DNA from: JAFALK01 sp042701975
GTDB lineage: Bacteria > Pseudomonadota > Gammaproteobacteria > Burkholderiales > Burkholderiaceae_C
Assembly (NCBI GenBank): GCA_042701975.1
Contig: CP170561.1
Location: forward strand, 2,728,001-2,792,000
Direction: 5' to 3'
DNA: 64,000 nucleotides
The notes beneath the pieces are model-generated. The model did not search any database. It was given only the letters and a program-made list of their open reading frames with translations, and had not been told where the DNA came from. A program made the translations under genes and the position numbers. How positions within the stretch are numbered: the first letter of the stretch is position 1; each line of letters starts with the position of its first letter. Shown here in pieces: positions 16,939 through 25,264 of the stretch.

Positions 16939-18060
16939 TCAGAAATCGATCCAAAGGCCGTTCGATGCGACGGCTCTTTCGACGAAGCGGACGCCGCGCG
17001 CGCCGTCTTCGACTTTCGGGTAGTCGCCGCTGCGCGTGTTGTTGCGCAGGTCAGCGGCCAGGTCGGTGTAGAGATTGGCGAAGGCCTCGATGAAGCCTTC
17101 GGGGTGGCCAGGCGGCAGGCGGCAGGCGCGCTTGGCGACGTCGCTCAGGTTGGCGGAGCCGCGCGTGAGCCTGCGCGGCGGCTCGTCGAGCGGCGAGTGG
17201 ATGAGCGTGTTGGGCTCCTCCTGGCGCCAGTCGAGGCTGCCGGTCTCGCCGAAGACGCGGATGCGCAGGTCGTTCTCGTGGCCGATGGCGATTTGCGAGG
17301 CCATCAAAACGCCGCGTGCTTTGCCCGTCAGGCGCAGCAGCACGCTGGCGTCGTCGTCGAGGGTGCGGCCGGCGCCGAAGCTGGTGAGTTCGGCGCACAG
17401 CTGTTCGATCTCCAGACCAGTGATGGTGTGCAGCAGGTTCTCGGCATGCGTGCCGATGTCGCCCAAGGCGCCGCCGGGGCCGCTCTGCGCGGGATCGGTA
17501 CGCCAGCTCGACTGCTTGTTGCTCGTGCGCTCCATCGCGCCGGCCAGCCAGCCCTGGTGGTACTCGACGATGACCTTGCGGACCTTGCCGATTGCGCCGG
17601 CCTTTACCAGCTCGCGCGCCTCGCGGACCATCGGGTAGCCGGTGTAGTTGTAGGTGACGGCGAAGGCGGTCTTGCGCTCCTTGACCAGTTTCACCAACTC
17701 ATCGGCTTGGGCCTGCGTGTGGACCAGGGGCTTGTCGCAGGCGACGTGGAAGCCGGCGTCGACGAAGGCCTTGGCCACTTCGTAGTGCAGGTGGTTGGGC
17801 GTGACGATGACGACGACGTCCACGCGTTCATGCGCGGGGCGGCGTTGTTCGTCGGCGAGGAGGGAGCGCCAGTCGGGGTGGTTGCGGTCTTTGTAAAGAC
17901 CAAGTGCTTCGCCTGATGCGATGGACTTTTCGGGGGAGGAGGAGAGGGCGCCGGCAATCAGTTCATAGCGGCCATCGAGTGCCATGGCATGGCGGTGGAC
18001 GGCGCCGATGAAGGCGTCCTTGCCGCCGCCGATCATGGCCACGCGCAGCTTGCGCGTCAT
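16939..18060 (-). CDS. Gfo/Idh/MocA-family oxidoreductase
   Basis: A 373-residue NAD(P)-dependent sugar oxidoreductase. The N-terminal Rossmann domain starts LRVAMIGGGKDAFIGAVHRHA. The family Lys is in CDKPLVHTQ (about residue 115), and the C-terminal beta-sheet domain follows from about 135. The start ATG overlaps the stop of the upstream isomerase gene (ATGA). In 3-keto-sugar clusters such enzymes reduce or oxidise the keto-sugar intermediates. The exact reaction is not determinable from the sequence. Confidence 0.88.
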   Translation of the reverse strand: MTRKLRVAMIGGGKDAFIGAVHRHAMALDGRYELIAGALSSSPEKSIASGEALGLYKDRNHPDWRSLLADEQRRPAHERVDVVVIVTPNHLHYEVAKAFVDAGFHVACDKPLVHTQAQADELVKLVKERKTAFAVTYNYTGYPMVREARELVKAGAIGKVRKVIVEYHQGWLAGAMERTSNKQSSWRTDPAQSGPGGALGDIGTHAENLLHTITGLEIEQLCAELTSFGAGRTLDDDASVLLRLTGKARGVLMASQIAIGHENDLRIRVFGETGSLDWRQEEPNTLIHSPLDEPPRRLTRGSANLSDVAKRACRLPPGHPEGFIEAFANLYTDLAADLRNNTRSGDYPKVEDGARGVRFVERAVASNGLWIDF

Positions 18061-19079
18061 GCCATCCCCCCGCTCTGCTTCGAGCGATCAAACACCGCAT
18101 CAAACGCCCCATGCGCCGGCGGGAAATCGAGCTTCCGACAAAACGCCGCACTCTCGGTAGCACCGTGAACACGATCCATCCGGCTGTCTTCCCATTCGAC
18201 CGACAACGGCCCCACATAGCCCACGTCATTCAACGCCACCATGATCGATTCAAAGTCAATCATCCCGCGCCCCACGCTGCGGAAATCCCAGCCGCGCCTC
18301 GGATCGCCAAAGCTCGTGTGGCCTCCGAAGGTGCCGACCGTCCCGTCGCCGCGACCCCACCACACGTCTTTCATGTGGACGTGGAAGATGCGCGGCCCGA
18401 ACTGGCGGATGAAGCGGATGTAGTCCACGCCCTGGTAGCCGAAATGGCTCGGGTCGAAATTGAAGCCGAAGCGCGAATGCTGATCGACGGCCGCGAGCGC
18501 GCGTTCGCTCGTGGCGATGTCAAACGCGATCTCCGTCGGATGCACCTCCAGCGCGAAGTTCACGCCCTGGCGGTCGAACTCGTCGAGGATCGGCTTGAAG
18601 CGCCGACCGAAATCGGCAAAACCCGCGTCCCAATAGCTCTGAGGTGTCGGCGGAAACGCATAGGCTGCGTGCCAGATCGATGAGCCGGTGAAGCCCGTCA
18701 CCCGCGTCACGCCCAGCAGCTTTGCGGCCTTCGCGGTATCGGCCAGCTCTTGCGCTGCACGTTGGCGCACACCCTCGGGCTCGCCATCGCCCCACACGTG
18801 CTTGGGCAGGATGCTGCGGTGGCGTTCATCGATCAGGTCGCACACGGCCTGGCCGATCAGGTGGTTGCCGATGGCGTACACCTCCAGGCCGTGCGAGGCC
18901 AGCAGCTTGCGCTGCCCCTCCGCATAGCCCGGCTCGGCCAGCGCGCGTTGCACATTGAAGTGATCGCCGGCGCAGGCCAGCTCCAGGCCGTCGTAGCCCA
19001 TGCGCTTGGCCAGCGGCGCGAGTTCAGCAATGGGCAGGTCGCCCCATTGGCCGGTGAAGAGGGTGATGGGGCGGGTCAT
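18057..19079 (-). CDS. Sugar phosphate isomerase/epimerase-type TIM-barrel protein
   Basis: A 340-residue AP-endonuclease-2-like TIM barrel. Likely metal-site segments are FALEVHPTEIAFD (about 175), FGFNFDPSHFGYQG (about 205), FHVHMKDV (about 235) and LSVEWEDSRMDR near the C-terminus. I use the ATG at 19079 rather than the TTG at 19091, which is only two bases from the upstream stop. Coupled by ATGA to the Gfo/Idh gene. Homologs in comparable clusters act on keto-sugars (isomerisation, epimerisation or lyase reactions). Confidence 0.86.
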   Translation of the reverse strand: MTRPITLFTGQWGDLPIAELAPLAKRMGYDGLELACAGDHFNVQRALAEPGYAEGQRKLLASHGLEVYAIGNHLIGQAVCDLIDERHRSILPKHVWGDGEPEGVRQRAAQELADTAKAAKLLGVTRVTGFTGSSIWHAAYAFPPTPQSYWDAGFADFGRRFKPILDEFDRQGVNFALEVHPTEIAFDIATSERALAAVDQHSRFGFNFDPSHFGYQGVDYIRFIRQFGPRIFHVHMKDVWWGRGDGTVGTFGGHTSFGDPRRGWDFRSVGRGMIDFESIMVALNDVGYVGPLSVEWEDSRMDRVHGATESAAFCRKLDFPPAHGAFDAVFDRSKQSGGMA

Positions 19080-19092
19080 GATGTCTCGCAAC

Positions 19093-20043
19093 TCAGAACG
19101 GTGAATCCGGGAAGTAGAAGTCCTTGGCGTTGTCCTTGGTGATCAACACCGACGGGATGATGGTCTTGGGCGGCAGCTTCTGGCCCTTCAGCCGCGCCTC
19201 GGCCGTGAGCTTGATCGCGTCGTAGATGAACTTCGGCGAGTACGACACGTTGGCCTGGATGCGCGGATCCGTGCCGGCCTGCAGCAGCTTGACCATGCCC
19301 TTGGCACCCGCGCCGCCGAAGACCAGCTTCACGTCCGTGCGCTTGGCCTGATCGATGGCTTTCAACACGCCGAAAGCCATGTCGTCGTCCGACGCCCAGA
19401 CGGCGTCGATCTTCTTGAAGCGGGTCAGGAAGTCCTGCATCACCTTGAAGGCATCGTCGCGGTTCCAGTTGCCATGCTTGGCGTCCAGCAGCTTGATGCC
19501 GGGGTACTTGGCCAGCGCGGAACGGAAGGCGTCCATGCGCTCGTTGTCGATGGTCGTCGGGATGCCGCGCAGCGCGACGATCTCGCCCTTGCCACCCAGC
19601 TGCTTGCCGATGAACTCGGCCGGCACGGCGCCGAAGGCCGTGTTGTCGCCGGCCACGTAAGCGTCCTGGGCGGAGCCGTCCGTCAGGCCCCGGTCCACCA
19701 CCGTCACGTACACGCCCTTGCCGTGCAGCTGCTGCACCGGCTTGGTCAGCGCCGCCGACTCCTGCGGCAGGATCACCAGGGCCTCGATCTTGTTCGTGGT
19801 CAGCAGGTCCTGCAGTTGGTTGGCCTGCTCGCCGGCCGATGCCGCAGCCTTCACCGTGATCTTCAGCCCCGGGTACTGCTTTTCCAGGTCCTTCTTGGCC
19901 TGGTTGGCCCAGTAGACGATGCCGGCGGTGAAGCCGTGGTCTGCGGCGGGGATCGCCACGCCGAGCTTCAGGTTGGCCGTCTGCGCTTGTACGCCGAACG
20001 ATGAAGTTAGCGCCAGGGCCAGTATGAGTCTGCGGTTCAACAT
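19093..20043 (-). CDS. Sugar ABC transporter substrate-binding protein (RbsB-like)
   Basis: A 316-residue periplasmic protein with a signal peptide (about 1-20, cleavage after GVQAQ) and the type I periplasmic-binding fold of ribose/xylose binding proteins. Landmarks are VAIPAADHGFTAGIVYWA, EALVILPQESAALTKPVQQ and VWASDDDMAFGVLKAIDQ. It forms a complete importer with the permease and ATPase genes immediately upstream. The ligand is presumably the sugar or glycoside processed by the operon. Confidence 0.92.
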   Translation of the reverse strand: MLNRRLILALALTSSFGVQAQTANLKLGVAIPAADHGFTAGIVYWANQAKKDLEKQYPGLKITVKAAASAGEQANQLQDLLTTNKIEALVILPQESAALTKPVQQLHGKGVYVTVVDRGLTDGSAQDAYVAGDNTAFGAVPAEFIGKQLGGKGEIVALRGIPTTIDNERMDAFRSALAKYPGIKLLDAKHGNWNRDDAFKVMQDFLTRFKKIDAVWASDDDMAFGVLKAIDQAKRTDVKLVFGGAGAKGMVKLLQAGTDPRIQANVSYSPKFIYDAIKLTAEARLKGQKLPPKTIIPSVLITKDNAKDFYFPDSPF

Positions 20044-20059
20044 GTTCGTTGTCTCCTAT

Positions 20060-21037
20060 TTATCTTTTGCGCCTTTGCAGGAAGGCCACCGCAATGATGA
20101 CCGCGCCCTGCACGGCGGCGTTCAGGTGGATGCTGATGAAGCTGGTGAGGTTGAGCACGTTGCCGATCACGGACAGCAGCAGCGCGCCGACCACGGTGCC
20201 GGCGATGCTGCCCGATCCGCCCTTGAGCGCCGTGCCACCGATGATGACGGCCGCGATGGCCTCCAGCTCCCATAGCAAACCCGTGGTCGGCGAGGCGGAG
20301 CCCAGTCGCGGCACGTAGAGCAGGGTGGCGATGCCCACCATGGCGCCGAGCACGACGTAGGTGCAGAGCTTGACCGCATCGACGTTGACGGTGGCATACC
20401 GTGCAACCTGTTCGTTAGACCCGATCGCCTGCACGTGCCGACCATAGGCCGTGCGCTGCAGCACCGCACCGGCCGCCACCGCCACGGCGGCGAACACCCA
20501 GACCGGAATCGGCACGCCCAGCAGCGAGCCGTAGTAGACCGGCGCATAGGCATCGGCCAGCTCGTTGTCCAGCGTGATCGCGCCGCCATCGGCAGCCCAA
20601 GTCAGCACCGCGCGGAAGATGCCCAGCGTGCCCAGCGTGACGATGAAGGGCTCGATGCGCCCGCGCGTGATCAGCCAGCCGTGGCAGAAGCCTAAAGCTG
20701 CACCGATCAGCACCGCGCCACTGGCGCCCGCGAGCACCGCCATCGTTGGCGAGAGCCCATGCGCGCCGAGCCCGTTCATCAGCAGGATCACGCAGCCCGC
20801 GATCAGCGCTGCCATCGAGCCCACCGAAAGATCGATGCCGCCGCCCACGATCACGAAGCACATGCCCACCGCAATGATGCCGGTGAAGGTCGTGCGGCTC
20901 AGCACGTTGAGCGCGTTGTCCACCGTGGCGAAGTCGGGGTTGAGCAGGCTGGCGATGATGCACAGCACGACGAGGCCCACGAGCGGGCCGAGGCCGTGCA
21001 GGCTGAACTTCTTCTTGCTAGTGGGTTCCAGTGGCAT
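20060..21037 (-). CDS. Sugar ABC transporter permease (RbsC-like)
   Basis: A 325-residue multi-spanning membrane protein with 8-10 hydrophobic helices. It contains the RbsC-family loop GGGIDLSVGSMAAL (about residue 66) and a C-terminal EAIAAVIIGGTALKGGSGSIAGT segment, shown here in part. The start overlaps the 3' end of the ATPase gene by 20 bases, indicating coupled translation. Partner of the RbsA- and RbsB-like proteins. Confidence 0.92.
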   Translation of the reverse strand: MPLEPTSKKKFSLHGLGPLVGLVVLCIIASLLNPDFATVDNALNVLSRTTFTGIIAVGMCFVIVGGGIDLSVGSMAALIAGCVILLMNGLGAHGLSPTMAVLAGASGAVLIGAALGFCHGWLITRGRIEPFIVTLGTLGIFRAVLTWAADGGAITLDNELADAYAPVYYGSLLGVPIPVWVFAAVAVAAGAVLQRTAYGRHVQAIGSNEQVARYATVNVDAVKLCTYVVLGAMVGIATLLYVPRLGSASPTTGLLWELEAIAAVIIGGTALKGGSGSIAGTVVGALLLSVIGNVLNLTSFISIHLNAAVQGAVIIAVAFLQRRKR

Positions 21038-22490
21038 GAGCGATCAGCTGTTCTTCCGTGGCGCCCACGGCGTCCACGATGGTTTGCAAACGGCCGGCAC
21101 GCAGCACGGCAATGCGGTGGCACAGGCCGATGAGTTCCATCAGCTCGGATGACACGACGATCACGGCCAGGCCTTGTGCGGCCAGGCCCTGGATCAAGCC
21201 ATACAGCTCGCGCTTGGCGCCCACGTCCACACCGCGCGTGGGCTCGTCCAGCACGACGACACGCGGGCGCGGCTGCAGCACCTTGGCCAGCGCGAGCTTC
21301 TGCTGGTTGCCGCCCGAGAGCGAACCGGCGCGCACATCCAGCGATCCGAGCCGGATGCCGAATTCATCCACGGCGCGTTGCAGCGCGGCGGCCTCTTCGG
21401 CGGGCTTGAGCCACGCGGGCAGCGTCATCAGCGTGAGGTTCTCGGCCAGGCCGAAGTCGATGTGCAGGCCCTTGCCCTTGCGGTCTTCGCTGAGGTAGGT
21501 CAGGCCCAGGGCGGCGGCCTCGCGCGGCGTGCGGATGCGCACGGCCTGACCGGCGAACTCCACGGAGCCTGTGGCGCCCCGCCGCAGGCCGAGCAGGCCC
21601 TCAAACAGTTCGGTGCGGCCCGCGCCGACGAGGCCGGCAAAGCCCAGGATCTCGCCTGGCGCCACCTCGAAGCTCACCTCGTGCGCCCAGCCCGGCACAC
21701 TGAGTTTGTCCACGCGCAGCAGCGGCGTGGCCTCGGGCCGTGCGGTTCGCGGCGGGAACAGATCGCTCAGCTCGCGGCCCACCATCAGGCTGGCCATCTG
21801 CGCGCGGCTCACGCTGCTCGTCGGCGCGCGGTGCACGAAGCGCCCATCTCGCATCACAACGATCTCGTCCGTCAGCCGCTCGACCTCTTCAAGCTTGTGG
21901 GAGATGTAGATCAGCGTCACGCCGTCAGTCTTGAGCCGCGCGATCAGCGTGAACAGCGCTTCGGCTTCGGTCGGCGTGAGCGTGGCCGTGGGTTCGTCCA
22001 TCACCAGCACACGCGCACGGCGCTGCAAGGCCTTGGCGATCTCCACGCGCTGTTTCTCGGCCAGGCTCAAGGAGCGCACGAGGGCGGTGGGCGAACAGTC
22101 GAGGCCCACCTGTTGCAGCAGCTCCACCGTCGTGGCGTTCATCGCCGCATCGTCAAGAAAGAACATCCCGCGCCGCAGCTCGTGGCCGAGGAAGATGTTC
22201 TGCGCGATTGTCAGATCCTCGGCCAGCGCGAACTCCTGGTGGATCATCGCGATGCCGCGCTTCTCTGCAGCGCGCGGGCCGTCGAAATGCACGGCCTCGC
22301 CGTCGATCTGCAGCTCGCCGCCGCTCGGTGCCTCGTAGCCGGCCAGGATCTTCATCAGCGTGCTCTTGCCCGCACCGTTCTCGCCGAGCAGACCGACGGC
22401 GCGGCCGGCTTGCAAGTCGAAGCTCACGCCATGCAGCACCGGCACCGGGCCGAAGGATTTGGCGATGGCGTTGAAAGCCAGGGTCTTCAT
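21018..22490 (-). CDS. Sugar ABC transporter ATP-binding protein (RbsA-like, duplicated)
   Basis: A 490-residue protein with two ABC cassettes. The first has Walker A GENGAGKST (about 36), signature LSLAEKQRVEIAKAL and Walker B VLVMDEPTATL. In the second the Walker A is degenerate (GLVGAGRTEL), while signature SGGNQQKLALAKVL and Walker B VVVLDEPTRGVD are intact, as is usual in the RbsA/MglA/XylG group. It energises the importer encoded with 20060-21037 and 19093-20043. Confidence 0.93.
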   Translation of the reverse strand: MKTLAFNAIAKSFGPVPVLHGVSFDLQAGRAVGLLGENGAGKSTLMKILAGYEAPSGGELQIDGEAVHFDGPRAAEKRGIAMIHQEFALAEDLTIAQNIFLGHELRRGMFFLDDAAMNATTVELLQQVGLDCSPTALVRSLSLAEKQRVEIAKALQRRARVLVMDEPTATLTPTEAEALFTLIARLKTDGVTLIYISHKLEEVERLTDEIVVMRDGRFVHRAPTSSVSRAQMASLMVGRELSDLFPPRTARPEATPLLRVDKLSVPGWAHEVSFEVAPGEILGFAGLVGAGRTELFEGLLGLRRGATGSVEFAGQAVRIRTPREAAALGLTYLSEDRKGKGLHIDFGLAENLTLMTLPAWLKPAEEAAALQRAVDEFGIRLGSLDVRAGSLSGGNQQKLALAKVLQPRPRVVVLDEPTRGVDVGAKRELYGLIQGLAAQGLAVIVVSSELMELIGLCHRIAVLRAGRLQTIVDAVGATEEQLIAHATGTH

Positions 22491-22509
22491 GGCTCGGGCC
22501 TTCTCGGGC

Positions 22510-23406
22510 TTAGGCGCCGGTCTTCAATCCTTGAACGAAGCGCAGGCTGTTCGCCGCACTCTCCAGCGCGTTCTTCGGCGCGTCGTGCTCGACGAAGAAA
22601 TGCTGGATGCCTGCGGCCGCCGGATCGGCCAGCAGCGCGGCGAAGTCGATCAGCCCCGGACCCACGTCGGCCATCGTGCGGTGGGCGTCTTCCATGTCCA
22701 TGGTCAGCAGGTCCGTGCCGCTGGTGATCTTCGGCAACGCACTCAGCTGCTTGAGATGTACCAGTGGGAAGCGCCCCGGATGCTTGCGCAGTAGCGCCAG
22801 AGGATCCTGGCGCGCGGCGGCGGCCCAGTACAGGTCGAGTTCCATCTGCACGAGCTTCGGATCGCACTCGGCGAGCAAGATGTCGTAGGGCCGCTGGCCG
22901 TTGATGGTGGCGAACTCGAAGTGGTGGTTGTGATACGCGAACTGCAGGCCCGCCTTGCGGCAGAGTTCACCGGCCTTGTTGAACGCCTCGACGCGGCGCT
23001 TCCAGGCGTCCAGATCGGCCCACTGTTCCTTGGGCATCCAGGGGCAGACGAGGTAGTGGTGGCCGATGGCCAGCGCATCGTCGATCGTGCGCTGTGCGTC
23101 CGCGCCGAACAGCGCGTCGCCGATATGGGCCGAAGGCGCCTGGAGCTTGAGCTCCTGCAGCAGCGCCTTCACCTCGGCCGGCTTGCGGTCGTAGTAGCCG
23201 GCGAACTCGACTTCCCTGTAGCCCATGCCGGCCAGCGCCGCGAGCGTGCCGCGGAAGTCCTTCTTCATTTCATTGCGCACCGTGTACAGCTGGATGCCGG
23301 GGCGCGGGATGGGCGGCCCAGGCGCAGCAGCGGCGCTCGTGGCAATCGTGGCAATGGGAACTGCACCTGCGGCCATGGCGGCCAGCAACAACTCGCGTCG
23401 GTTCAT
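22510..23406 (-). CDS. Exported sugar phosphate isomerase/epimerase-type TIM-barrel protein
   Basis: A 298-residue AP-endonuclease-2-type TIM barrel preceded by a Tat-like signal (NRRELLLAAMAAGA), so it should work in the periplasm. The mature start PGIQLYTVRNEMKKDFRGTL is typical of secreted sugar isomerase/epimerase-like proteins. Putative metal ligands occur in YHNHHFEF, MELDLYWA and VHLKQL. The ATG at 23406 is chosen because it begins the signal; a longer frame reaches 23457. It is the first gene of the ten-gene operon and has the LacI-type palindrome 51 bases upstream. Confidence 0.86.
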   Translation of the reverse strand: MNRRELLLAAMAAGAVPIATIATSAAAAPGPPIPRPGIQLYTVRNEMKKDFRGTLAALAGMGYREVEFAGYYDRKPAEVKALLQELKLQAPSAHIGDALFGADAQRTIDDALAIGHHYLVCPWMPKEQWADLDAWKRRVEAFNKAGELCRKAGLQFAYHNHHFEFATINGQRPYDILLAECDPKLVQMELDLYWAAAARQDPLALLRKHPGRFPLVHLKQLSALPKITSGTDLLTMDMEDAHRTMADVGPGLIDFAALLADPAAAGIQHFFVEHDAPKNALESAANSLRFVQGLKTGA

Positions 23407-23457
23407 GGAACGGGACCTCTGAGGAGTGGGCTCGGGGCGCATGTTAGCGAGGTTCAA

Positions 23458-23469
23458 GGGAGCGCTACC
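23458..23469. promoter_or_regulatory. LacI/GalR-type operator upstream of the 3-keto-sugar operon
   Basis: GGGAGCGCTACC matches the perfect palindrome at 11336 in 11 of 12 positions. The minus-strand flanks are also alike: AATTTGC before this copy and GATTT before the other. Both copies lie upstream of carbohydrate genes reading leftward, so a common repressor is likely. Confidence 0.5.
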
Positions 23470-23496
23470 GCAAATTGCTGGCGCAGTCTTTACAAG

Positions 23497-24084
23497 CTAT
23501 TTCGCCAACGGACTGGTGCACCACTGCCGCTCGCAAGGAATGCCGTCGTGGTCGCCATCCATTTCCGTGCCGGGGCAGTTGCTGAGGAAGTACTTCGCTT
23601 CGGCGCAGGAGGTCATCTGCGAGCAGTGTTTGCGGCCGTCGCAGCGGAAGGTGGGGGGTGGGGCGGCAGGCGCCGGGGCGATGGGTTCCGGGGCGCGAAT
23701 TTCGGCGGGGGCCGGCGGAGCCGGTGCGACCATGACAGCATCGCGCGGTGGCAGTCTGATCTTGGCGGCGTAGAGCAAGCCGGAGCCGACCAGGAGCGCA
23801 GCGAGCAGCAGCCGGAAGCCGGTCCGCCGCTTCACAGGGCTTCTCGACGGCGGAATATGACGCACGGAGGAAGCCAGCGCCTCCCGCGTGACGCGCGAAG
23901 CCTGCGGTCTGCCATCCTTGTCTCGCCCCAGCTCGTAGATCAGCCGCTCACCCACAGCCGGCCGGGTACCGTCGCGCGGAAAGGCCGAGACATGGACGAA
24001 GACTTCGCGACCACCGTGGCTCGGCGCGATGAAGCCGAAGCCCTTGTCGTCGTGCCAGGTGCGCAGCGTGCCGGTGAGCGGCAT
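23497..24084 (-). CDS. Cold-shock domain - transmembrane - Excalibur domain fusion protein
   Basis: A 195-residue protein with three parts. Residues 1-65 are a cold-shock (OB-fold nucleic acid binding) domain with the RNP1-like KGFGFIAP and VFVHVSAF motifs. Residues about 88-106 form one membrane helix, then a Pro/Ala-rich linker to about 145. The C-terminus (about 146-190) is an Excalibur calcium-binding domain with the DGDHDGIPCE loop and six cysteines. Topology would place the nucleic-acid-binding part in the cytoplasm and the calcium part outside. Role unknown. Confidence 0.85.
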   Translation of the reverse strand: MPLTGTLRTWHDDKGFGFIAPSHGGREVFVHVSAFPRDGTRPAVGERLIYELGRDKDGRPQASRVTREALASSVRHIPPSRSPVKRRTGFRLLLAALLVGSGLLYAAKIRLPPRDAVMVAPAPPAPAEIRAPEPIAPAPAAPPPTFRCDGRKHCSQMTSCAEAKYFLSNCPGTEMDGDHDGIPCERQWCTSPLAK

Positions 24085-24106
24085 GACTGTCAGTCCTTCG
24101 CGGCCT

Positions 24107-24502
24107 TCACTGATTCGCCTGCAACATCGCCGCCATCTTCTGCTGGATCAGCTGGATCGCCTTCAGCGGCCGGATCATGACCTTGAACTCGACGATCAGG
24201 CCGGCTTCGTTCCACTTCAAGATGTCCACGCCGTTGACGAGCACGCCGTCGATCTCGGTTTCGAATTCCAGCATCGCGTCCGAGGGGCCGACGATCTCGC
24301 GCACGTAGCGGAAGGTCGGGTTGAAGAAGACGTGGAAGGCGGCGGAGAGATAGCCTGCGGTGATCTGCCGGCCGTGCTGCGGCGTGTGGACGACGGGCGA
24401 GATGAAGACGGCGTGTTCGTCCAGCAAGGCGGCAATGCCGCGCGCGTTGCGTTCGCGGACCAGGCGGTGCCAGGCTTCGAGCGGACGTGAAGTGAAGCTC
24501 AT
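24107..24502 (-). CDS. SnoaL/NTF2-like family protein
   Basis: A 131-residue protein of the nuclear transport factor 2-like fold: an N-terminal helix (PLEAWHRLVRERNA), ALLDEHAVFISPVVHTPQHG, and the strand-rich EFETEIDGVLVNGVDILKW with a conserved C-terminal strand. The ATG at 24502 overlaps the stop of the GST gene (ATGA), so the two are coupled. The same frame is open upstream but lies inside the GST gene. These proteins are small cone-fold enzymes or ligand binders; no reaction can be named. Confidence 0.85.
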   Translation of the reverse strand: MSFTSRPLEAWHRLVRERNARGIAALLDEHAVFISPVVHTPQHGRQITAGYLSAAFHVFFNPTFRYVREIVGPSDAMLEFETEIDGVLVNGVDILKWNEAGLIVEFKVMIRPLKAIQLIQQKMAAMLQANQ

Positions 24503-25155
24503 GCGGGCACCTCCGGCAGTTCGGGCGCATCCAGCCCTTCGAAAGGATCGGCCCAGGCGGGGATCTGCATCAGGCGCTGGTTCCATGCGGCCACCGCCGG
24601 GTAGTCGTCCAGCGGCAGGCGGGCCACATCGTTGAAGGGCAGGAAGGCGGCCATGCGGAAATCGGCGTAGCTGAGGCCGCTGGGGAGCAGCCAGTCTCGG
24701 CGGCTCAGCTGCTGCTCCAGCACGCGGGCGCTTTCGTGGAAGAGGCTGAGGCCGCGCGCCACTTCGGCCTCGTCGATGGCGCCGAGGCTGTAGCGCTGCT
24801 TGGTGCCGCGCTCGAAATGGACGATGTCGCCGGCGAACATGAAATTGCACTTGGCCCAGCTGACCCAGCGGATCAGGTCGGGCAACTCGTGACTGGCGCG
24901 GCCGGTGCGCCAGAACTCGGAACCCACCATCTGCGAAAGCCGGCAGGCGATGGCGTCGGCCTCCCAGAGTGGCGCGTCACCGTCCTCGGCCAGGATGGGC
25001 AGGCGCAGCGAGGGGTTGAGCGGCAAGAACCTGTCGGCCTGGCCAGGCGCGAGCGGCGCCGCCCATTCGAGCGTGACGGGCGCCTGCAGATAACGCGCTG
25101 TTGCCACTGACAGCCGTGGATTGGGATTGCGCGAGTAGTAGAGGGTGGGGCGCAC
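24499..25155 (-). CDS. Glutathione S-transferase family protein
   Basis: About 218 residues from the GTG at 25155, which has a GGGAGA ribosome binding site. An in-frame ATG at 25221 would add residues unlike the family. The N-terminal thioredoxin fold has LYYSRNPNPR and LPILAEDGDAPLWEADAI (the glutathione-binding SxA region). The C-terminal helical domain includes LSYADFRMAAFLP, the usual N-capping segment. Coupled to the downstream SnoaL-like gene. Substrate unknown. Confidence 0.87.
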   Translation of the reverse strand: MRPTLYYSRNPNPRLSVATARYLQAPVTLEWAAPLAPGQADRFLPLNPSLRLPILAEDGDAPLWEADAIACRLSQMVGSEFWRTGRASHELPDLIRWVSWAKCNFMFAGDIVHFERGTKQRYSLGAIDEAEVARGLSLFHESARVLEQQLSRRDWLLPSGLSYADFRMAAFLPFNDVARLPLDDYPAVAAWNQRLMQIPAWADPFEGLDAPELPEVPA

Positions 25156-25264
25156 CGGGGTCTCCCTTTGTGATGTTGCGGATTCTTGCCGCCATTCTTG
25201 CGAGCTGGCGCCGGGTGGCAAGAGGACCTTTCCCTGTGAGGCGACGCCGGCGCAGAATCACTTC

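Noticed and set aside
24107..24850. A 247-codon version of the SnoaL-like gene
   Set aside because: The extra N-terminal half is an Arg/Pro-rich shadow of the GST gene. The ATG at 24502 gives the normal domain.
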